DNA of 19,221 nt, taken from positions 1 to 19,221 of the forward strand of contig CAMPGU010000042.1 in the NCBI GenBank assembly GCA_946885645.1. The letters run 5' to 3'. Below the pieces are notes generated by a model. That model made no database searches, was not told where the DNA came from, and saw nothing but the letters and a program-made list of their open reading frames with translations. Position 1 is the first letter of the stretch. Each line of letters opens with the position of its first letter. Shown in pieces: positions 14,387 to 19,221 of the stretch. The stretch is from an uncultured Haloferula sp. GTDB lineage: Bacteria > Verrucomicrobiota > Verrucomicrobiae > Verrucomicrobiales > Akkermansiaceae. A program made the position numbers and the translations under genes.

Positions 14387-15235
14387 ATGAGTTCCCCCCC
14401 TCTCATGGCCTGTACGGTCTTTGCTGCCGCCGCGGCGGCACCGGCTGCCGTCGTCAATATCGATTTCTCCGAGTTGGCCACCGCCGCGGACCGCTATGCG
14501 GGGCTGGCCGCCGCTACCGATCCGGCGGGTGCCACTGCCATCTGGAACAATATCGTCGGCAGCGTGGGAGCCCTCTCCGTGGAGAATTTGATGAATTCCT
14601 CCGGGGAAGCCACCACGTGGGACATTGCCGTCTCCGGCTTTGTGAATACCAAGAAGAGTGCCTCCGAGCAGGAAGTCGCACAGGGCGGGTCGGGCGGCGT
14701 ATCCTACAGCCAGCTCATGGAGGATTACCTTCAGCTCGACTCGGGGGCCAATGCTTCGGTGACGATTGCCAGCGGGGTGATCGGCGGTCTGGCAGCCGGC
14801 AACACGTATGACATTTATTTCTACGGCCAAGGCAGCGATATGGCGGGCACGGACGCGTCTTCGTCCGGTGAAAACAGCCTTTTCACCGTAAACGCCTCCT
14901 CCCGGCAAACCGGTTGGGACGGGCTCGATGGCGGTGACGGGAACCTCGTCGAAGGCATGGAGTATGTGCAGTTCACCGCTGTGGCGGATGCCGGCGGGAA
15001 GATCAGCTTCACGTGGTCGAACGTCGTCCAAGGTGTGAACGTGATGAGCGATCAAGTGCCGAGCAATACGGGCACCGGCTCCCGCTTTGCCGCCTTGAAT
15101 GGGATGCAGATCGTGGATGTGGTGCCGGAGCCTTCGACCGCCATTTTCGGGATGGCCGCGAGCGTCCTGCTGCTGCTGCGCCGCCGCCGGGCCGCCTCTT
15201 CAGGGCACGGGGACCGGGCATCCTCGGACCCGTGA
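14387..15235 (+). CDS. PEP-CTERM sorting-domain protein, paralogue B
   Basis: 282 residues from the ATG at 14387. That start reproduces the N-terminal pattern of the neighbours: a 21-residue Ala-rich signal, then VVNIDF at 22-27. The frame is open to 14327 but adds 20 charged residues. It has the same family body as A and C: SEQEVAQGG, the MEDYLQLD region, YDIYFYGQG, GWDGLDGGDGNLVEGMEYVQF (split across 176-196) and SRFAALNGMQIV. The C-terminal signal is canonical: VPEPST (246-251), hydrophobic run, RRRR (265-268). Unusually, 14 further residues (AASSGHGDRASSDP) follow the arginine cluster, whereas most PEP-CTERM proteins end within a few residues. The leader is pyrimidine-rich, and a GGAGG (14358-14362) is too far (24 nt) to act as a normal ribosome-binding site. 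Confidence 0.82.
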   Translation: MSSPPLMACTVFAAAAAAPAAVVNIDFSELATAADRYAGLAAATDPAGATAIWNNIVGSVGALSVENLMNSSGEATTWDIAVSGFVNTKKSASEQEVAQGGSGGVSYSQLMEDYLQLDSGANASVTIASGVIGGLAAGNTYDIYFYGQGSDMAGTDASSSGENSLFTVNASSRQTGWDGLDGGDGNLVEGMEYVQFTAVADAGGKISFTWSNVVQGVNVMSDQVPSNTGTGSRFAALNGMQIVDVVPEPSTAIFGMAASVLLLLRRRRAASSGHGDRASSDP

Positions 15236-15248
15236 TCGGAGGGGGATC

Positions 15249-15264
15249 CTACGCGATCGCGTAG
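15249..15264. promoter_or_regulatory. Perfect 16-bp palindrome upstream of PEP-CTERM gene C
   Basis: CTACGCGATCGCGTAG is exactly self-complementary. It ends directly at the start of the candidate -35 hexamer (15265-15270) of gene C. That placement suits an activator or repressor site. It is unrelated in sequence to the palindrome at 4911-4926. No T-run follows, so it is not a terminator. Confidence 0.4.
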
Positions 15265-15293
15265 TTGCAAAACCTCCGGAGAAATTTTAAAAA
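15265..15293 (+). promoter_or_regulatory. Candidate promoter of PEP-CTERM gene C
   Basis: TTGCAA (15265-15270, 4 of 6) is followed by a 17-nt spacer and TAAAAA (15288-15293, 4 of 6). It lies in a locally AT-rich stretch 42 nt before the ATG at 15336. It abuts the palindrome at 15249-15264. Confidence 0.4.
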
Positions 15294-15335
15294 CTCCGCG
15301 TTCCCCCCTCTCTCGCTCTCACCCCCTCTACTGAG

Positions 15336-16130
15336 ATGAGATCCCCCCTTTGTCCTATCCTGTTGTTTTTTGCCGTGCTCTCAGGAGCTGCGCCGGCCGC
15401 GGTGCTCAATATCGATTTCGCCGCGGGTGCGGTTCCCGTTTCCCAGACCGGACCGGCCGCGGCGGCCGATCCTTCCGGTGCGGCCGCATACTGGAATTCC
15501 GTAGCCCGTGACGGGGTGAAGGACAAGGTGGAGTCGATCCCGCTGCTGGATTCCGAAGGCGATACGACCTCCATCACTCTCTCGCTCGGCATCAACGGCA
15601 TCTATGACAGTGCGGGAATGGGAGACCAGGAGATCGGCGGGGGAAGCTACGCCGGCCTGATGGCGGACTACGCCTATCTGGATGCCGGCGGGCCCGGGTT
15701 GGTCGCCACCATGAGCGGTACGGTATCGGGGTTGTCAGCTGGCGGTCATTACGATTTCTATTTCTACGGCCAAGGGGACAAATTCACCGGCAATGTCTAT
15801 CGCGGCCAGAATACCCTCTTCACCGTCGATGGCATTTCCAAGCAAACCGCCTGGGATGGCGTGTCCGGCGGCGACGGCGAGCTGGAGGAGGGAGTGGAGT
15901 ATGTGAAATTCCACGTGCAAGCCGATGGCAGCGGGAACGTGCATTTCAGTTGGGCGAATGTCGTGGCAGGTCTCGGCGGAAACGTCCTGGTGGACTCCGA
16001 CGGCTACAGCACGCGTTACGCGGCATTCAACGGGATGCAAATCGTCCACTCGCCCGAGCTCGTGCCCGAGCCCGCTTCCGCCTTCCTCGGTGCACTCGGG
16101 ATGCTCGCCCTGTTGCGCAGACGGCGCTGA
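15336..16130 (+). CDS. PEP-CTERM sorting-domain protein, paralogue C
   Basis: 264 residues: a signal peptide (1-~21, LFFAVLSGAAPAA), VLNIDF (23-28), the shared family body (DQEIGGGSY at 97-105, the MADYAYLD region 109-116, YDFYFYGQGDKF at 139-150, RGQNTLFTVDG at 156-166, WDGVSGGDGELEEGVEYVKF, RYAAFNGMQIV at 227-237) and a textbook C-terminal signal, VPEPAS at 243-248, hydrophobic helix, RRRR end. Like A and B it has no recognisable catalytic motif. The body looks like a beta-sandwich, so a structural or glycan-binding role is possible but unproven. The leader just before the ATG is strongly pyrimidine-rich with no Shine-Dalgarno site. It converges on the GspF-like gene with only 6 bp between stop codons. 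Confidence 0.84.
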   Translation: MRSPLCPILLFFAVLSGAAPAAVLNIDFAAGAVPVSQTGPAAAADPSGAAAYWNSVARDGVKDKVESIPLLDSEGDTTSITLSLGINGIYDSAGMGDQEIGGGSYAGLMADYAYLDAGGPGLVATMSGTVSGLSAGGHYDFYFYGQGDKFTGNVYRGQNTLFTVDGISKQTAWDGVSGGDGELEEGVEYVKFHVQADGSGNVHFSWANVVAGLGGNVLVDSDGYSTRYAAFNGMQIVHSPELVPEPASAFLGALGMLALLRRRR

Positions 16131-16136
16131 GGCCGG

Positions 16137-17129
16137 TCATTCACTCATTTGATCCAAGGCGGCGTAATAGCCGCCCCAGAAGGAGAGGATCTTCCAGACC
16201 ACGAACGCCATGACCAGGCCGTAAAGGATCTTCGGCACGGCGACCGACACCGCCTTGCTGCCGCGGGCTGCCTCGTCCTGATAGACGGCGGACCAGCGGG
16301 ACAGGTCCTTGTCGAGGCTGCCAGACTCCTCCGCCGTGGCGTAGGACCGCGCGAAGGCCGCCGGAAACGCGCCGCTCGAGACGAAGAGCGGGCCCAGCGC
16401 CTCCCCTTCCTTGAGCGATTCCGCCATCGCACGACCCGCTTGACGGATTCGCCCGCTGCGGGATGCCTCCGCGGAGGAGGCCACCGTTTCATGCATCGAG
16501 AGGCCGGCCAGGAGGCAGGTGTGATAGACCTTGGTGAACCGCGCCATCGCCATGCTCCGGCGGGCCTTTCCGACGACCGGCAGACGATTGAGCATCGCGT
16601 CCACACGCGGGTTTGCTTCCGCCGATTTCAAGATCGCCTTGATGCCCAGCCAAGCCGCGAAGCACAGCGCATAAAGGACCAGCAACGCCGCCGCGAGCTG
16701 GACCATGATCCCTGCAAAGCCCTTTTCACCGCTGATCAGCGCACCGGGAACCACGGCCACGAACATCCCGAGATGGAGCAGCACCACGGGATAGACCATG
16801 CTTTGGAGAGCATCCCGCCGCGCGATAGCGAGCATCCCGAAATAATCGGCCAGATGTTGGAAAGCCTGGCCCATGCGCCCGCCCCGCTCGCCCGCGCCGA
16901 TGATTCCGCGCTCCAGATCGCTGATGACGGCGTTGTTCTTGGCAAAGGCCTCGGTGATCGATTTGCCCGCCTCCAGATCCCGGTCCATCTCCCGCAGCAG
17001 TTCTGCCTGCAAGGAGGGTAGCCGCGTGTCCAGCATCGCCGCGGCGGCTTCACGGATGCCGAAACCGGCTTCCAGCAATTTTGCGATCTCGGTGTAGAAG
17101 AGGTGCTTGTGGGCGGCGGGAAATGCCAT
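16137..17129 (-). CDS. Stand-alone GspF/PilC-type type II secretion or type IV pilus inner-membrane protein
   Basis: 330 residues with two T2SSF repeats. The first (~8-128) contains GAGERGGRMGQAFQHLADYF (78-97); the second (~195-318) contains TAEESGSLDKDLSRWSAVYQ (265-284). These are the two glycine-rich family signatures. Predicted membrane helices: about 110-132, 140-163 and 301-325. It is shorter than usual GspF/PilC (about 400 residues) and lacks their extra N-terminal region. The family forms the inner-membrane platform that works with the GspE/PilB ATPase. No other secretion gene is in the window. It starts 29 bp after the PL11 stop codon on the same strand, so the two could be cotranscribed. 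An ATG at 17139 is out of frame. Confidence 0.85.
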   Translation of the reverse strand: MAFPAAHKHLFYTEIAKLLEAGFGIREAAAAMLDTRLPSLQAELLREMDRDLEAGKSITEAFAKNNAVISDLERGIIGAGERGGRMGQAFQHLADYFGMLAIARRDALQSMVYPVVLLHLGMFVAVVPGALISGEKGFAGIMVQLAAALLVLYALCFAAWLGIKAILKSAEANPRVDAMLNRLPVVGKARRSMAMARFTKVYHTCLLAGLSMHETVASSAEASRSGRIRQAGRAMAESLKEGEALGPLFVSSGAFPAAFARSYATAEESGSLDKDLSRWSAVYQDEAARGSKAVSVAVPKILYGLVMAFVVWKILSFWGGYYAALDQMSE

Positions 17130-17158
17130 GGGCTTTCATCCCACGCTGCCATCTTGTT

Positions 17159-19072
17159 CTAACGGCGCAAGGTCATTCCCTTTTTACCCGCCCCATTGAT
17201 GGCAGCCCGCGGCGGCTGCTTCATGTCGTGACCGAGAAAGAACGAGGGATGCGGCGGCTTGTTATAGCTCACGTTCTGCCACGCGACCGAGAGCCGGTAC
17301 TGGGGGTCGTGCATCAGGGTCGGCAGGCGGTGTTCCGTGGGAATGGGAGTGGTGTGGAGCCGCAGCGACTTGCCATCGGGGCCGGGGACGAGCAATTCCT
17401 CCCGCCAGTCGCCGATCAGGTCGGCGGCGAGATTGGGCCGCATGCCGGCATACCGGTTCCGGCCTTCCGGTCCCCCGGGTGAGGCGGAAAAGACGACGTT
17501 TTCGATCCCCCTCTCCCAGTCCCACTTGTAGATCGAGAAGCCGCCGTAGATTTCCCGCAGCAAGTCGCCGTCCCACCAGATCGCCCAATCGGACCGGCGG
17601 GGAGGCCTGCCGATTTCTTCTCCTTTCACGGTCCGCAGGGGACCGGGGCCGCCCCAGACCTCCGCACCCGCATGCCGGGGGTCGATGTCCGCCACGATCC
17701 CGTCGCTGATATCGATGCCGGGGCTGTGGCTCCACAGGAGCTTCCCGCTGCGTGCGTCGTGCAGGCCCGCGCCCGGTGTCCGGAAGCGGACCGTCTCCTC
17801 CTCGTTCTCGGTCACCAGATACAATTCCATGCCCTCCCGGGAGGGGTCGAAGTCACTCACGTGGAGCGCGTCCCCGTGCCGGCGACCCGTCGAGTAGAGT
17901 CCCTTGCCATCATCATCGACCGTCATCGCCTGATAAAGGATTTCGTCTTTCCCGTCCGAATCGACATCGGCGACTGACAGGGCATGTCCGCCCATGCCGG
18001 AATAGGGGGAGGCGGCGGTGTAGGGCGGGCGCGAGATCCCGGAGTCGAAAACCCAACGGGAGGTCAGCTCCCCTCCGCGCCAGTCCCATGCGGCCAGCAC
18101 GCTGCGGCCATAGACCCCGCGGCACATGACCACGCTGGGGTGGATGCCGTCCAGATAGGCCACGCAGGCCAGGAAGCGATCGCAGCGGTTGCCGTAGTCG
18201 TCGTTCCCGCCGTTTCCCCCGAAACCGCCCCAGCCGTCGATGGGATCGCGGCCGGGGATGTAGTCCACGGTCTTGAGCGCGGCACCGGTCTTTCCGTCGA
18301 AGACGGTCAGGAACTCCGGCCCGCTCAGGATGCGCCCGTAGCGCCGGGAGCCTTCCTCCTTGTTCCGCCAGTCCTTGCCTTTGTCACCGATTACCTTGCC
18401 GGTGCCGTCCACGGTGCCGTCGGCCGTCTTGCACACCAACTCGGCCCGGCCGTCGCCATCCAGATCATACACGATGAATTGGGTGTAGTGTTCGCCCTCG
18501 CGGATGTTGATGCCCAGATCGATCCGCCAGAGGCGGGTGCCGTCCAGCTTGTAGGCATCGAGCACGGGCGTGCCCGTGATGCCGTTGAAGGAATTGTCCC
18601 GGCCGCGCGAGACCTGGTGGAGGATGATCTCGTAGCCACCGTCGCCGTCGAGATCCGCCGCCGAGGCGTCGCCCGGCCGGTAGTCCGGAAGCGGCTGGAT
18701 CGGAATTTCAATGAAGTTGTCCGGCAGGATCTCCGCCGGCTTCTCCAGCGGCCCCTCCTTTCCGTCCCTGAGGACCCGGATGGCATAGGCTTCCGCATTC
18801 CCCGGTTCGGGATCGATGGCATTCGTGGGCCCGGTCAAAGGGGCTTTGTTGACGCGCTCCTCGCGGCCGCCCCCGAGCCGGTAGAGATGGAAGGCGGTCC
18901 CTTCGGGATCGGTGCCGAGCAGGCGCCAGCCCACGTACACCTTCCCATCGGGCTGGCGCAGGGCCACCACCCCCCGGTCGAGCGCTTCCATTTCCCGCTC
19001 CGCGGATGCCAGACCGGAAAGTCCCAGGCACGGGAGAAGGAGGAAAAGTAGCCGGGGGAGCACGGAGGTCAT
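17159..19072 (-). CDS. Secreted rhamnogalacturonan lyase, polysaccharide lyase family 11 (YesW/YesX-like)
   Basis: 637 residues from the ATG at 19072, chosen because a signal peptide (LLFLLLPCLGLSGLASA, cleavage about 24|25) follows at once. The open frame to 19207 adds a non-signal stretch. An Ig/FN3-like N-terminal domain (~28-125) precedes an eight-bladed beta-propeller rich in Ca-binding DxDxDG loops: DLDGDGG at 140-146, YDLDGDGRAE at 202-211, DVDSDGKDE at 369-377. Other PL11 landmarks are GNRCDRFLACVAYLDG, CRGVYGRSVLAAWDWR, STGRRHGDALHVSDFDP, IWWDGDLLREIYGG, DLIGDWREELLVP and SYNKPPHPSFFLG near the C-terminus (602-614). PL11 enzymes cleave the alpha-1,4 bond between rhamnose and galacturonate in the rhamnogalacturonan I backbone by beta-elimination. 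Length is normal. Endo versus exo action cannot be told from this reading. Confidence 0.96.
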   Translation of the reverse strand: MTSVLPRLLFLLLPCLGLSGLASAEREMEALDRGVVALRQPDGKVYVGWRLLGTDPEGTAFHLYRLGGGREERVNKAPLTGPTNAIDPEPGNAEAYAIRVLRDGKEGPLEKPAEILPDNFIEIPIQPLPDYRPGDASAADLDGDGGYEIILHQVSRGRDNSFNGITGTPVLDAYKLDGTRLWRIDLGINIREGEHYTQFIVYDLDGDGRAELVCKTADGTVDGTGKVIGDKGKDWRNKEEGSRRYGRILSGPEFLTVFDGKTGAALKTVDYIPGRDPIDGWGGFGGNGGNDDYGNRCDRFLACVAYLDGIHPSVVMCRGVYGRSVLAAWDWRGGELTSRWVFDSGISRPPYTAASPYSGMGGHALSVADVDSDGKDEILYQAMTVDDDGKGLYSTGRRHGDALHVSDFDPSREGMELYLVTENEEETVRFRTPGAGLHDARSGKLLWSHSPGIDISDGIVADIDPRHAGAEVWGGPGPLRTVKGEEIGRPPRRSDWAIWWDGDLLREIYGGFSIYKWDWERGIENVVFSASPGGPEGRNRYAGMRPNLAADLIGDWREELLVPGPDGKSLRLHTTPIPTEHRLPTLMHDPQYRLSVAWQNVSYNKPPHPSFFLGHDMKQPPRAAINGAGKKGMTLRR

Positions 19073-19154
19073 GGCATGGGATGAAAACCCGGCCGGGAAT
19101 ATTCCACGTCTTACCCCTTCGGGGGATGGAGAGCCATCGCGATCTTTCCCCGCG

Positions 19155-19170
19155 ATGCCAGATCCGGAGG
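19155..19170. promoter_or_regulatory. Relative of the 4911 palindrome upstream of the PL11 gene
   Basis: ATGCCAGATCCGGAGG matches ATGCCGGATCCGGCAT at 12 of 16 positions and lies 83 bp upstream of the PL11 start. The rest of the 149-bp upstream stretch (19073-19221) shows no convincing promoter. A shared regulator for PL11 and the DUF5060 genes would explain it. Chance is also possible, because TCCGG pentamers are frequent here. Confidence 0.25.
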
Positions 19171-19221
19171 GTAAAAGGTTCGACAATCTTCCCGCGTCCG
19201 CCTTCACCTATTGGCATGAAA

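Noticed and set aside
19073..19207. N-terminal extension of the PL11 lyase
   Set aside because: The extra 45 residues are polar and precede an obvious signal peptide beginning at the Met encoded at 19072.
1..19221. Mobile elements, CRISPR arrays, tRNA or rRNA genes
   Set aside because: No transposase or integrase motifs, regularly spaced repeats, cloverleaf-forming sequences or rRNA signatures were seen on either strand.

Overview
The window is GC-rich, and most of it codes for secreted or surface proteins. The organism is most likely a member of the Verrucomicrobiota (Luteolibacter/Haloferula-like Verrucomicrobiaceae). This rests on three clustered PEP-CTERM proteins and two giant PKD-rich glycosidase-like proteins whose C-terminal domain (YSVERSIDLINWS / YRFQRSTNLVDWF type) is common in that phylum. 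A PL11 rhamnogalacturonan lyase and a small RRM protein also fit. The assignment is inferred from family content, not from a marker gene.

Layout. (1) Positions 1-2450, minus strand: a secreted glutaminase A-like protein (DUF5127/DUF4965/DUF1793) whose 3' end is cut off by the window edge. (2) 2576-4816: a housekeeping island with an RlmM-like 23S rRNA ribose methyltransferase (minus strand), a divergently transcribed RRM RNA-binding protein, and a short AlkA-type DNA-3-methyladenine glycosylase. (3) 4972-13349, plus strand: two tandem paralogues sharing the core DUF5060 - GH-A-like barrel - collagen-binding-like domain - PKD/REJ - CBM96-like - cadherin-like - C-terminal domain. The second carries an extra ~640-residue N-terminal block (CBM6-like, Ig-like, three PKD repeats). 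(4) 13502-16130, plus strand: three consecutive paralogous PEP-CTERM proteins of an uncharacterised family. (5) 16137-19072, minus strand: a PL11 rhamnogalacturonan lyase followed 29 bp downstream by a stand-alone GspF/PilC-type membrane protein.

How the genes may work together. PL11 cleaves the rhamnogalacturonan I backbone. The DUF5060/GH proteins resemble the DUF4038/GH140 (apiosidase) group by fold and accessory domains, so the window may be a pectin-degradation locus without SusC/SusD. The PEP-CTERM trio would be processed by an exosortase encoded elsewhere and could be surface or matrix components. The link between these parts is inference from proximity.

No rRNA, tRNA, CRISPR array, transposase or integrase was seen. 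The intergenic regions hold several dyads, two of them perfect 16-bp palindromes, that may be operators. Nothing here is clearly a wholly new system. The items most worth following up are the tandem DUF5060/GH pair, the PEP-CTERM trio and the palindromes.
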